A program made the translations under genes and the position numbers. The notes beneath the pieces were generated by a model. The model ran no database searches and was not told the DNA's origin. It saw only the letters and a program-made list of their open reading frames with translations. From Leptodontidium sp. MPI-SDFR-AT-0119 (taxonomy: Eukaryota > Ascomycota > Leotiomycetes > Helotiales > Leptodontidiaceae), in contig JAHLEZ010000009.1 in the NCBI GenBank assembly GCA_020726505.1, positions 2,604,001 to 2,668,000 of the forward strand: a stretch of DNA of 64,000 nucleotides. The letters are read 5' to 3'. Positions within the stretch are counted from its first letter, which is position 1. Every line of letters starts with the position of its first letter. Below, one piece after another: positions 22,734-34,719 of the stretch.

Positions 22734-23652
22734 CTAAATCTCCTTAGCTAGAGTAGCCAAGGCACTTCCGATGACACTACAGAGCTCGTCAATGCGAGCG
22801 GCCGAGGCCTCTTCTTTAGGGGTAAGAGTCGGAGCTTTATTAGCGCTGGTAGTAGCTTCGCGAGCTAGCTCCGCGGAGAATAGAGCACTAGTAACAGTAG
22901 TTAGGTACTCGCCGGCACCGCGAACACGAACCTCCGAAGTATTAAAGAAGTTCTCTTTATTTAAAAGAAATTAACTAGATTAGCCTTAATTTTACAAAAA
23001 ATTCAAAATTAAAATAATATACTAGACTTCTTAATAACAGCACCACCCTTATCTTCCTCTTCCTTGTCACCTCCTCTTAAGCCGGTTGCTTTATTATTAG
23101 TAGTAGTAGTAACCTCACCTTGAAGAGTAGCAAAAACGGGAGCTCTTAGGCGCTCTAATTCTTAAAAAATCAGTAATTACATGTTAAAAAGAGAATAACT
23201 AAAGAACTTACTTATCGCTAGTGTCACCTAAGAGCGTATTATAATAAAGGAGGAAGAGGACTTAGGTAGTAGCGGAAGTAACTTTATAAGAGTAGCCCGA
23301 CGAGTAGGCGAAATAACGAGTACCTTGATTAATAACATCAAAGCACTCGTCAGTACTTTTAGTTTAAAGGGCGCTATTAATATAACCTAAACAAACAACT
23401 AAACGCTTATCTCCCTTAACTCGAGGAGCACGAGCACAAGTAACTAGAATAGCCGTGGTAGCTTTCTTTAGAGCAGGAGTAGCCTTTGGAGCCTTCTTGG
23501 CCTCCTTCTTCTTCTTTACTTATTATAATTAGTAATAGTTAAATTAATATATAGCCTCAAAATTAACAATTAACTTAACAAAAATCAACTTAATAACTTA
23601 TAACAGCAGCTAAACAATTAGCCTTAATAGCCTTAACAAAGTGCTTTAATAT
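22734..23652 (-). pseudogene. copia-2 antisense accessory gene
   Basis: Downstream of pol and on the opposite strand, as in copia-1 and copia-3. Coding-like blocks on the minus strand: KHFVKAIKANCLAAV (about 23600-23652, where an ATG may have become ATA), KKKKEAKKAPKATPALKKA followed by CARAPRVKGDKRLVVC and DECFDVINQGTRY (23212-23518), LERLRAPVFATLQGEV (about 23040-23160), and SEVRVRGAGEYLTTV with EASAARIDELCSVIG and a TAG at 22734-22736. Candidate introns with GTAAGT donors and AAG ends separate them, but the frames do not close perfectly, so exon limits are approximate. The product would be Lys/Ala-rich, Cys-containing, with an acidic KEEEDKGG patch. No known family. Confidence 0.55.
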
Positions 23653-23904
23653 ACTTATAGTATTAATTAATTAGTTAATTAGTTAATAGATCGAAAGGTC
23701 GATCTATATATATGGTGAAGAAGTTACAAGATTAAGAATTAAGTGGGGGATACGCCACTTTAAATAAAACGGTTATTTGCTTAACTTGGCGGTATAGGTA
23801 TAATTAGTGGCCTAATAGTTTGCTTTTAATATTGTTCTCGCTTAGCGCAGCTAACTATAATACTAGTGGCTTACTATTGTCACTTAACTAAGGGGTGTGT
23901 CGTA

Positions 23905-24054
23905 CGAAAGGGGGATTTCGGTGGGTCTCGTACGCCCATTCAAGGCTATTCTTCCAATCAATAATACAAAATTCTAGAAATTTCTCCACAAATGTCTTCA
24001 AATGTCAAGGCAGATATCTTGGGGTGTACGAGACCCACTGTCAACCCCCTTTCG
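23905..24054. mobile_element. 150-bp MITE with TA target duplication
   Basis: An inverted-repeat element between TA dinucleotides (23903-23904 and 24055-24056). The left end CGAAAGGGGG... and right end ...CCCCCTTTCG are complementary over about 35 bp with one block of six mismatches; the second identical block is GTGGGTCTCGTAC. Non-coding. TA flanks and small size point to a Tc1/mariner-type MITE. Confidence 0.75.
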
Positions 24055-24056
24055 TA

Positions 24057-24687
24057 CAGGCACGGGCTAATACTCGGTTAGTTGTGCGCTATACTAGTTT
24101 TGGATTTTGCTAGCGTATACCGCTTTTAGGGGAATAACGTGTTCCCCTGATTTCCTTATATATTTTAGACAATAATAAATCACTTCAATTCTCCCTACGT
24201 TAATCGCAAGGCTCTACTCCACTTCTGTACCACAATACTCTTACATATATAATACACCTGTCCTTGTAGGCATCGTCGCCGGTTTCGGTCCACAAAGCGA
24301 ATCACCGCTAGATCTACCATTGAAATAAAATAATATAAAGTCGAGACTTCCCTTTAAAACCTAGACACTTAATGAATTCTCTTATTATATTAGATTTATA
24401 ATATTACTCGTGCCTTAATAAGTCTTAACAAGCTATTTGTTGTTAATATATTATTTTTTTTATTACTGGGATAATTATTTAAGAAAACGAGGCTCGCTTA
24501 TATCCCGCTATATAAAAACTACTTGTATCTCGACATTATTAACACTTCGATATAGGGTCGACATAATCATTCTCTAATATATTATTTAATAATTTTAGTC
24601 CTTAGCTTTTCTCGGTCTATTTTTATTAACACATTATTATCTTCATTTATAATATTATACAAAAAACGTCTACTACTTAACATCGAA
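24057..24687. other. AT-rich intergenic DNA
   Basis: No open frame or structured repeat recognised. Confidence 0.5.
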
Positions 24688-26000
24688 ATGCCCGGCTATT
24701 ACCCTTCCTTCTCCTTAGATAGCGAAACAACCCCCTTAATACTAATAGCACCTTATAAACTCGATCTCGAAAAACAAGCCATAGCCCCGAACTACATATT
24801 ATCTGCCCCCATCGCCTACTACACTAGCAGCCGCATAACCCGCTCTTAATCACTTATTCACCACCAAACTAACTATAATAGCTTTATATACCCCCTTTCT
24901 CACATAAAAATATCCTTAGACTCGATTATAAACTTTAATAGTTTAGACAGCTTATATCAACTTATAAATTAGCCGTTTAAGAAAAAGTTTATTATTACTT
25001 TATTATATAAACTTACGATAATCGGCTCGACGTGGGCGACTTTATATATAATCTTATTATAGCGCAGATTTCTAAGGAGTATAACGTTACAAATAAAATA
25101 AGACCTTTAGGTGTTAGTTTTCTTATAATTAAGTTTAAGGTTAGGCCGTTACTTTGGGCGCCGTTAAGCAAAGTGTAAGTCCTTTTATACTTAAAGAAAG
25201 CTCTATTTAGGCGTTATTAAAAGAATTTGGAATTATATTAATTAATTTAGTAAATATAAAAGAAAAGTAGTAGTTTTAGTTTTATATTTTATTATAGCTT
25301 ACTTCTTTATTAACACGGCAATTACGAAAGACATTTAAACTATTGTTATTACGAGGTTTTTTACTAGAGTATTTAGTTCAGCGCCTATAATTGTAGGCCT
25401 AGCCTTTCCTACCACCTTTTAAATCGCTCTTCTCTTTAAAAACTTAATAAACTTCTCGTAATAGTAATTATTAACTATAAGTTTCTTTATATTAGAATAT
25501 AAGAGGTGTACTTAGTGATATTTAGTCTCCTTAACAAAGAGGAATAACTATTATCGGTTATATATTTATAGTCGTAGGCGGACGTATGCTTAAGTAAATA
25601 CTAAAAGCTACCTCTTACAAAACTAAGCCCATTTAACAAATGCCAAGTCTTATAACAGGCGAAGTAATAGTATCAAGTTACTTACGTTAATAGTAGACTA
25701 AATACGTATGACCCTCCGCTACATACCTCTCCCTCTACTTAACTTATAACTAATTAACTAAATCCTAAATAATAATTATAATAATAATGTTCTTTTTTAT
25801 CCTCGATATTCTCGTCCTAGATGAAACTTACGCGCTTGTCTTCCTTATATAAAAAGCACAACGTCTACGCCACAAGACTAAGAACTAGGCTCTTTATACC
25901 CGCTACGAAAAGTGGGACGTTAGCCTCGAGGAAATAGTAAATAAGTTCCTTAAAACGCTATTTCGGTTATTAGCTACGTCGATTTACTTTTAATTTTATT
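24688..26000 (+). pseudogene. RIP-damaged MFS multidrug transporter (DHA1-like)
   Basis: The reading starts MPGYYPSFSLDSETTP at 24688. Despite many stops and frameshifts, blocks match fungal 12-TM drug:H+ antiporters: KKKFIITLLYKLTIIGSTWA; an AQISKEYNVTN segment (about 25062), followed by a PLGVSFLII/PLLWAPLSKV-like stretch (about 25110-25170); ITKDI-TIVITRFFTRVFSSAP (about 25320-25380); and the large central-loop signature LDETYALVFLI-KAQRLRHKT with YEKWDVSLEEIVNKFL (about 25815-25955), which in relatives links TM6 to TM7. The C-terminal half is not confidently readable. C has been largely replaced by T and G by A, so this was probably a duplicated gene hit by RIP. Confidence 0.65.
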
Positions 26001-27746
26001 ATATACGAGTTTTATTTATAAAATTTTATATTTATAAGTACTTTTTCTAAATTAGGCTTTTGTTTCCTAAGTTTATAAGGTAGGCGGGTTTGCTATTAGG
26101 ATTCGTAAGTACATATATATTATTAATCTCGTATTTATTTTATATTTACAGGAAGAGAATTAGGAAAAGGAAAAGGTTTACGAAGTTAGTTATATAATAT
26201 AAAAAGAGTAAGTGAAAAGAAGACATAGTTAAATATTAATCACTTTTAGAGACTTTTTATTCCGCGGGGGGATTTTTCTTTTAGTTCTTCTTCAAGATCG
26301 AAGTTAAGATTCGTAAAGCGAGCTAAGCAAAAATACTATTAGGAGACCGAAATATACATAGCGTACGTAGCGTTAGTATTAGAGTCTAAGATATAATACG
26401 TACAAGAAAATTTGCCGGTTTCGAGTTCAAATATATATATAAATATACTAAGTTGCGCTACATACCTAGACAGTGAGATACTAAAGTCCAAATCGTCTCT
26501 CCCACAATTCTCAGGATTGGGAGTAGGGGAATTAACATACGCCTACCGAGGTAGCTTTTGCAATACCGACTACCTGGGTAGCTATGTATGCCGAACTAAT
26601 CGTTGTGAGACTAAGGCTTCTTAAAACAAGTATAAATAAGTCGTAGTTGAGAGTCTGATCTGATATTACATCCATACCTACAAAAACCCTATAAACCACT
26701 TTATTTAATATTATAATATATAAACAATAGCCTAAACTGCTAATTACTAGTCGGCATAGCTAGTAAGTCGATTTCTAGAACGCCTTATAATGCCCGCCCT
26801 ATCAAAATGAATACACTTACATATAACCCACACTTAAATCCCCATCTATCTAAATATCCATCCCCTAATCTTCCTTATCCCACACCTCCTACTGTAACTA
26901 CCTAATTAACCTCACTCGGCCTCCTGATATACGTATTAATTATAATAATAAACGCCGCAAAGCCTGCATACCCTAACGTAGCTACTTAAAGTCCCGCCGG
27001 CGCCGTAAGTACACGTCTCGTAATACACCCCGGAAGTACCTTATTCGCAAGATTATGTTCGCGCAAAATTCCTTAATATAATACTTCGTACTTATAAATA
27101 TAGCGCCTACCTTCCCAAAGTTCTTGGCTAATAAAAAGAAGCGTGCGCCTATATTATAGAACTAGCTTTAAATTATACTGCAAGGGTAAGGAGGCGATTC
27201 TTACTTAATAAGCCGGGTGTGTAAATGAGTATATCGTATTATATCTGTGAAATATTAAAGGATATTTTTAATAAGAAGATAGAAAAAAGGAGGGGAGAGA
27301 GAGGAAGACGTATAAAGACTATGAAGAGACCGAAGGCTCCGCCGAGCGTAAAGCCTATCGCGCCTGAGATAGCGGTTTTACTAGAACAGGACTTTATTAT
27401 TACTTATATTTATAAATATAGGGCATAACACTAAGTAGTAATAATAAATTTTATAAAATCGTTAAGGGTTATTAATTTATAAAAGGTACTATTTATTATA
27501 TTATAAAGTTAAAGGTAACTAATCAAAAGAATGTCTTACTTATGTTAGATATTACTATTATTAACATAACGAGGCTAATCGACTAGTACTAATTTTAGAT
27601 AAGGCAATTAAATATAATAGTCTTAGAGCGGTGTATATGTGACGCGGTTTTAATTAAGTACTCGCAAGAGTTAGCGACTAAGAATAGGTTCTTAGCATAC
27701 TAAAATTTAATTTGCCTCGATATCGAATATTATACAATAAAGAGAT
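26001..27746. other. AT-rich degraded DNA left of copia-3
   Basis: A 70-codon ORF at 26412-26624 and a 67-codon ORF at 27225-27428 (KKIEKRRGERGRRIKT, Lys/Arg-rich) occur, but neither has a recognisable domain. Protein-like sequence on the plus strand just before 27746 (AVLIKYSQELATKNRF) appears to continue beyond copia-3 at 35302, so copia-3 interrupted an older, already decayed gene. Confidence 0.4.
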
Positions 27747-28002
27747 TGTCGGTGCAGTACCGGTTCATGTACCACGCCGCATGTGTGAATATATTCCAAT
27801 GCGAGTATGGCGACAGAGTAATAAATATATAGTTCAAAATCTGTGTATTTTCTAAGAGAGTGCGAGGAGAGCTAGACTATATACTACGAAACCCCACCGA
27901 ATCTCCACCGAAACCAGTCCGGCTAAGCCCTGACCCCTGACTTTGACCCGCACCCACTTTTCCAGACCGAAGTATACTCATGTAGGGACCTATAGACCAA
28001 CA
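27747..28002 (-). repeat. copia-3 3' LTR
   Basis: 256 bp, TGTCGG ... CCAACA on the plus strand. Because gag-pol is on the minus strand, this is the 3' LTR. It is paired with 35041-35296. Confidence 0.95.
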
Positions 28003-28084
28003 CAAGCAAAACTTCCTTTAGAAAAACTATTTCCAACACACGTAAAAGCAAACAACGAGCAATATATAAGAAATAATAAATAAA

Positions 28085-28440
28085 ATGACAAAGTATCTGA
28101 CAGCGTCTAATTCCGGCCCGACAGTGTCCCGAAAGTGCCTCGAAAGGGGTCCGAATATGGCAAGGCGCAGTAGCGAGGTTAAGCGAGAACCAGCAACAAT
28201 AGGAACCCTTAGTATTATACAACGTGATAGATATATATATGTCGCTTTCCCCTAAAGGTTTGGAGTCTCTTTAGCAAACACACATACAACCACCGTACGT
28301 ATACTACCTTCCGATCTCCTGAATTCGCTTGATATAGCTCAAAAACTGACACTTCTAAGAAGACTATATCAAATCAAATAGACAAGCCAAAAGTAAATAT
28401 ACTCTTCGGAGATGGTTCAGTGGGGAAACGGTGTGCTAAC
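28085..28440 (+). other. possible 5' exon region of the copia-3 antisense gene
   Basis: A short ORF from the ATG at 28085 (MTKYLTASNSGPTV ... MARRSSEVKREPATIG) lies upstream of the clear exons on the same strand. A plausible intron ends at CTAACTGAAAACAG (28449). I could not find a donor that joins the two in frame, so the first exon remains open. Confidence 0.3.
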
Positions 28441-28449
28441 TGAAAACAG

Positions 28450-29154
28450 TGCCTACACCAATTCCCACAGGAGCGCTCGACCTCGCCTACCGCAAATACT
28501 ATATTCAGTGCGTCCGCCTCCTCGCAAAGAATCTGTCCCACGAATGTGCCTTTAACAATCCCAAGAGCAAGAAGTGCGCGTACTACGCAGAAAAGAAGTC
28601 CCGGTACAACTCAGTAAGTATTCCCATTTTCTTTTCTATTCTGAATTATATCCGAATCCTCGCCGAAAGTACTCCGGATATACAGTTACTAACATATAAT
28701 AGATTCCGTGGTTTGTCGCCGAAGAATACCTTCGTCTAGTTGCCGCCCTCGAGGCGAAAGATAAAGAAGCCATCGTTACTGCCGCTGAATCAATCGATTC
28801 GGCATTGTTAGTTGCCGCTACTAGCGCACTAAAGACTGCTGGGGAGTTGTCGCTGGCGTTATTGGAGGAAACGCGCGCTATACGCCGGGAAATCGCTGGC
28901 TTGGCTAGCTCGCAAGTGGTAGGTTAACTCCCTTATTCCTTTTTAATATTGAGGCTCCTAAGTATTAACGCTTTGTACGATAAGAGACGGTGCTGGTCTT
29001 AAACCGGCTCCTCACTGTCGTCTCCTCTGCCGCCACTAAGCGTAGTAAGGAGGACGGCGGTGAGGACGATCCTCCCACTAAGCGCCCCCGCCGAAGTCGC
29101 CGCTATGACGCGGAGGAGGAGGACAAGGAACCTCTTCTAGATATTTATAAGTAG
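28450..29154 (+). pseudogene. copia-3 antisense accessory gene (3' exons)
   Basis: Three exons on the strand opposite to gag-pol: 28450-28613, 28703-28918 and 28987-29154; introns 89 and 68 bp (GTAAGT ... CTAACATATAATAG; GTAGGT ... AGAG), in frame throughout. Exon 28450 has CVRLLAKNLSHECAF then SKKCAYYAEKKSRYNSIP: compared with CxxCx6C in copia-1 the spacing is kept but two Cys positions are Tyr (TGC to TAC, a RIP-type change). Exon 2 is an Ala/Leu-rich helical stretch with ETRAIRREIAGLASSQV; exon 3 is charged, with KRPRRSRR (NLS-like) and an acidic end. An acceptor CAG at 28447-28449 marks an upstream exon not securely placed; a GTG at 28449 is not a real start. The family is unknown to me; a nuclear nucleic-acid-binding role is an inference. 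Confidence 0.65.
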
Positions 29155-29484
29155 GGGATTCGGCCCTATTTCGGATTGGCTTCGTAGTAAGTTCTTCGTG
29201 GCGGCACTTTCTTTATACTACTGTACGGGAGTAGCCCCCTGTGGTGAAACCGGCAGTTAGTCCCTATTGGAGTGTCGTCGCAAGGCCGCCCGTTAGTGCT
29301 TTAAATTAGAGGGTGTTTAGAACCAAATCGAATGTGTTTTTGACTTCGTAAATTAATTGAATATGAAAATAATCGCAAGTGATAAATCAACAAATAAGAG
29401 TTGTAAGGAAATATATAAAAAAATCAACGAGTATAAGAAACCCCTCTGTTATTAGTCCGAATTAACTCCGGTTGACCGTTGAAC

Positions 29485-32400
29485 TTAACCCTCTATCTTA
29501 ATAGTGAGGATATTAGTGTTAACAAAATCCCGAAGAGCCTTATTCGGAGCACTTTTCGTCATGGCGTTAGTAGGATTATTGGCGCCATTAATCCACTGAA
29601 CCTCTGTTAGCTCTCTACGCTCGTATGATTAACAAATGGCTATAATATCGATCATTAGGCGCTTCTCTTTCGTCGTACCGAGCTTAACAATACACTTATA
29701 AAGGGATAAAGAATCTGTGCAAACAATAGTAAGAAGACGTGGGATGTTAAGCTTATTAGTTACTATATTAATAGTCGTACTAAGGGAGATCAACATATCG
29801 ATGCCAGCTACCATAGTATATAACTCTAATGTGAGCACTGCACGAGTTACTCTCTTGTATTTTATTGAGCTAGTATACACGATGTTACTAGTTAAGGTGA
29901 ATTGCGTATCTCCCACCGTTTCGGCACCGATTATTAATACGAAACCTATCTATGAACTTAGGTCTTTGTTATTAATAAAAGAACCGTCTACAAAAACGTA
30001 GACCTTCGCAGACCGTAAGTCAACTAGTACGTATCAGAGTCCTCTCTCTAAGTTGTCTATTTGCTATTTAAGGCGTAGGTTTAAGGCCTTGACGTCGTCT
30101 TTCGTCGGATCTTAGTGTTGCGCTACGACTGAGAGATTAAACGTTACTTCCGGCTAACAAATAGTGGCAAGGTAGGCCGCACGAGCTCGCTGCTCTCTAT
30201 AGACCTTCTTATAGTCTTCTTTTCCAGCGTCAACTAACTCTAGCCTTACTCCCTGACCCTTCTGAGATATATAGAGGCTATCCCCGTCTATAGAAATAGT
30301 GTACCTATTAAACGTAATAGTTTCAGTAAGGAGTAATACCCGTATCGGCTTCGTTATAAAACCGGCCTTAGTAATCTTATTTTGCTCTCTTACTAAGAAG
30401 TCCTCATCTCCTAGAATTAAGGTGTCGTCTATTTGTATTCCTACGACTCCAAAGTCATGGCTTTCCTTAATACTAATTAGTAAGTATAGGTCGTATATTA
30501 AGGTCTCTATTTATAGGTTCTCTACGTGATGTTTGTAGTATATATTAAACCAATAGTTTCCGGACTCAGGTATGCCGTACAACAGTAGCACTACTATAAA
30601 TATTGTGCTAAGAGGGAAATCTCCCGCGATTTCCTCTAGTAACTATGTAAAAATGTCCCGGAGAAGCCTTGTCTCTGCCTAGACGTAAGCTTAAGTAATG
30701 TCCCTGATAGCCAGATAGGATTCGGACTAGTTTCAGAGGCGATTTAAGTACTTAACGGTAGCGGCTAAAAATATAAGTAACTGCTAGCTAGATCGTTAGA
30801 TTGTCGGAGACTAAGTCAAAATCTCTCTCTTGCCTTTATCGTTAAAGTATTAAATTACTAGTCTTGACTTCTTATATAGAGCTAACGTCTCCTTGCCTTT
30901 GACCTCGTCTACTATTCTTGACTTAAAGATGCGGTGGCCTCTTACCTTAGGGTCGTCCTTATAGATAAGCACAAAAACACCCCTTTTAATAAGTACTTCG
31001 TATTCCGTCCTTCGGGACTACTAGAATAGTAGTCTAAGCGCTGTAATCTTCCCTTTAGCGCGAAGTTTAGTAGATAACTCTCGGTCCCTCGTCTCTTTCT
31101 CAGTTAGAAACACTTTAGCATCGTAATCGTCATCGATAGTTAGTAAATCTAAGAGGTATTTCGTAAATGGAATTTAGACAGCGATTCGGGGTAGATTCAG
31201 TGCTGTTTCAGTGGTGTTTCTGATCAGGGATCCTGGATATTACTTATAGATATCCTCTAGCAAGTTTTCTTTTTGTCGTTTAACGCCAAAGGTGTCTGTC
31301 TTAAAGGGACAAACTGTAGTCGATTAGAACGTACGTATTCTCCTATTTCCTATGTCAATCTTATATAATTCTCCCTTAATACCCAAGAAATCGTAAGGTC
31401 TTGTCTATCCTTTACCCTCTCGATATACTAGAACTTAATTATTGAGGTAGAGACCGTGAATATAAGTGGTTCTAGGGCCGTTTCACATAGCTAACGTATC
31501 GTTGACTTTACGCGTAATATAGATTTTCCGTACCTCCTTTATAGCTTTCCTGATCGTAACCGCACGTTACTTAACTGACGGATTTAGGGGGTCTAACTCT
31601 GTTATTCTAGGGTATGCGCCGAAAACAAGCAGTGTAAGGATAAGCCTATTAGGTCTAGCTGTGTCGTTCACTGCTTTTACTACTATTTATAATCGGTCTT
31701 CGTCGCTTAACTTAGGGTACTCTTCTGTAACGATTTCATAGGCACGGCGTAGTAGGCGGTAGTATCGCTTAACTTTGCTAATTAAATAGTGTGCCTTAAT
31801 AGGTACTAGTTTAGGGGTACTACCCACAGATCTAAGTGCACTCCGAAACTCCTTAGAATTGAAATTAGTGCTATAGTCGTACACGACGAAATCCGGAGGT
31901 CTAAGGTATGTATTAATCTATACTAACTTAAATGCGTTAAAGGTGGCCTGAGCCGTAGCCGAACCAGGGGCCTTTCGAAGTAGTTTCGCCGCACTAAAAC
32001 CTGTTGCCTCATTTATTATGTGGAGGGCATATCGTTCTCTAAACATCGCTATATTAACGTAGACTATATAATTAAAGTCGACGTCGGCTTGTAATTTGAA
32101 GCGGAACCTGTGCGGAGTATCTGCGTGTTTCTGGCAGTGCTCACACATTTCCTTGACCCTTAATATAACGTCCGAATCATACTCATGGCCAACTTGATTT
32201 AGTAAGTGCTGAAGACGTCGTACCGAAGGGTGCCCGAAACGCCTATAAAGCCGACGTATTTCTAGCTTAGTTAGGTGGCATGCATTTATCGTTCCGGTCG
32301 AAGTGTCTAGTAATTGACGATATTAATCCAAAAGTAGCCATAGATGCCCATGCTTCCGTACAATTAAGTGCTTCTTGTCGCCCTGAATTAAGACATTGCG

Positions 32401-34719
32401 CAGGTTATCGTATTGCGTGTTAAGCGCATCTAGCTACTATAGGCAAACCAAAAACGGGATATCTGCGTCCACGATTTGAAAGTCCATTTCTCTAGCGGGG
32501 GTATTGACAGTGGCGACTCCTAGGGACGGTCGCGAACCGGCACCAAATGTGATCCGGCTTTGGCCCGCCTGACTAATGTCAAACTTGACATCTTGAATTC
32601 GCTACAATGCTCGTAACTAGTTGATTCCTCCCGTGTTTTTGTTAGATGCCCCTGTGTCAATTAATAGACCTTAAAAGAATCTGTCTGTCCATTACGTTGT
32701 GTAAGCCTCGCTTAGAGCGGGTCTCTTGATTTTACTTTCTAGGATATAAGTAGCTTTCCTCTCCTCAAGTTGCCCTATGACTTCTCGTATATTATATTGT
32801 GCCTTACTTGCTATAAATATAGTCGTGAAGTTTACGGTGCCATCGCTATCGTCGTCATCGGAACTCTCTAAAGAATCATTAATATTTATTAAAGTGTCTA
32901 AATCCGTATCTTAGTAGTTTCCTGAATAGTGTCCGGATATAGTCCGGTTCTAGTCCGAATTAGGGTCGATCCCCTTAACATAAGCTAAGTAACTCCTGAA
33001 GGTCTTGTCTGTGGCCTTCACTTCTTCGGCCTTGCGCGCCGCGAAGTATTGTGCCTTTGACGCTGCCTACTCTTCGTTAGAGTGGCGCCTACTATAGTAA
33101 TCCATCTTCTTGCAGATAATACAGCCTATATAGCCTAGTATAGGCTGGAATTTATCTCCGCGTTTGTTTCCACTTGAGAATTTCATCCTGCGGTCAGAGT
33201 AATAAGCCGCCCTATCTGCGACATAAGATCGGTGGCGATTCGTATGAGATCCGGAGTACTTGCCTACCCTCGATCCCGAGTCATGAGTTACCTTAACGCC
33301 GACGGCGGAGCGGAGACTATCTATTAATGTAGAGAAAGTAGGGGGTGCCTAAAACAAGGCCATCTTAAAGAGGGGGTTCCCTGATACTCCCTGCACGAGT
33401 TTATCGCGGAGCGTCTTGTTATTCCGTATATTGTCGTCTTTTAAGCTAAGCTAAATACTCTGTAGTTCCTTAGCGAAGTTCTCTAATTAGGTTAGTACTA
33501 GTTTTCCCGTTTAGTGAGACTCTTTCTAAAATAGCGAGAAGGTTAGACTAAACCACCGGCTAAGGAACTTATTAGCTCTCTCCTCCGTCTCAAAGTGTTC
33601 ACGAGTCGTCCTGACAAGCTTATTAAATGAGTACCCCTTATTCTAGAGGTACCAGTAATAATACGAACTGGCTCCGTCTCGTAGCATCGACGGAAAGGCT
33701 CAATTCTAGACCTTAGTCTCAACTGATACTCTCTAACACAAGTCGGCGAAGATGTAGAGCTTCTCATCTAAGTAGTCTTTGTCTCCGCTATATTAGAGCT
33801 CCTTAGTGTATATCTTAGTAAGGTTTACTAACGATTTTGCCTAGTCTAGGGTCAATAGATCTATAACATACTATAATAGCCGAATCGGCTCCGTATATAG
33901 TCCGGTAATCCTAGGAACCTCAAATGGTAGTAATGACCCGTCTCGTGGGTGTATTACTAGTGTTAGTGTGGGATTCGGCAACGCGTGGTCATTTAATCTC
34001 CACGGGTGGAGATTACTTAGGGGATCCCTCCTAAGAGTAAATAAGAACTCCTTCTTTAGGACTATAAGTGGGGGGGTTACACTATATAGATCCTCGACCT
34101 CATCTCCTTTAGTAAGGGAGATCTTAAGTGATCTCAATAGCTGAATCGTCTTCGTAAGCTTCACTCCTGACCCTTCCGAAGGAGTGTCTTCCTCCACGGA
34201 ATAGATGACCACCTCTAGTTAGTGTTATAGAGACATCGGGGGTTGATTTTGTTGAAGTGTTATTAGGATTGGCGGTGGTAGGCGAGAGACTAATTCCCGG
34301 ATGTGATTCGGTACCGATTCGGGGTAGTTCCGAATTTGCATCTCCATTTAGTCCTCTGGCCACAGATTTTCCTTAGCTTGCACTATTTCTGCCAGAGCAT
34401 CTACTGTCCTCGTTCCCTTGGCACGTCGTACGAATACGCCAAAGGCTCGTAGGTCGTCCCTAAGACACGTACGTTCCGCTGTCTTAATCAACCTGAACTC
34501 ATTTGCCGTCCAACCCTCAAAGTACTCCCAAAAGTCTTGGAAAAGGAACTCTCCCTTAAGGTGTCCGTCACAGAAGTCCTCCCTAAACTTCCGTGAATAT
34601 GCTATTGCGTCTACTGGGAAATCTAAATCAAGATTTGCTCTCTCCCCAGGTGTAACTGTGACATTGATGATTTCCGGAGTCAATTCTAGCTCTGGGGTAT
34701 AGTCTGAAGCATCCGCCAT
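29485..34719 (-). pseudogene. copia-3 gag-pol polyprotein (1,744-codon frame with point stops)
   Basis: From ATG 34719 to TAA 29485-29487 the distance is an exact multiple of three and every open segment lies in that one frame, so there is no net frameshift; only point stops interrupt it. Gag N-terminus MADASDYTPELELTPE; zinc knuckle CIICKKMDYYRRRHSNEE (about 33115); protease DTGAS; integrase with VKGDK-like/HC-type region and DYSTNFNSKEFRSAL followed by KAHYLISKVKRYYRLLRRAY (31687-31884); reverse transcriptase with QIDDTLILGDEDFL (about 30390); RNase H with CTDSLSLYKCIVKL and EVQWINGANNPTNAMTK near the end. Stops fit C-to-T or G-to-A mutation. A product could be recovered only by reversion, so it is inactive as read. 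Confidence 0.88.

Larger units (their letters stand above)
19197..23700 (+). mobile_element. copia-2: degenerate Ty1/copia element
   Basis: Heavily mutated copia element on the plus strand. 19197-19567 is also present, rearranged, at 8478-8830 and is probably the 5' terminal/LTR region. Integrase is not clear; reverse transcriptase and RNase H are. A solo LTR of another family is nested in pol, and an antisense accessory gene lies downstream of pol. The 3' LTR and target duplication could not be found, so the outer borders are approximate. Confidence 0.75.

Noticed and set aside
28412..28449. ATG at 28412 and GTG at 28449 as starts of the copia-3 antisense gene
   Set aside because: The ATG is out of frame with the following exon, and the GTG overlaps a good CTAAC...CAG splice acceptor. 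The real first exon is upstream and unresolved.
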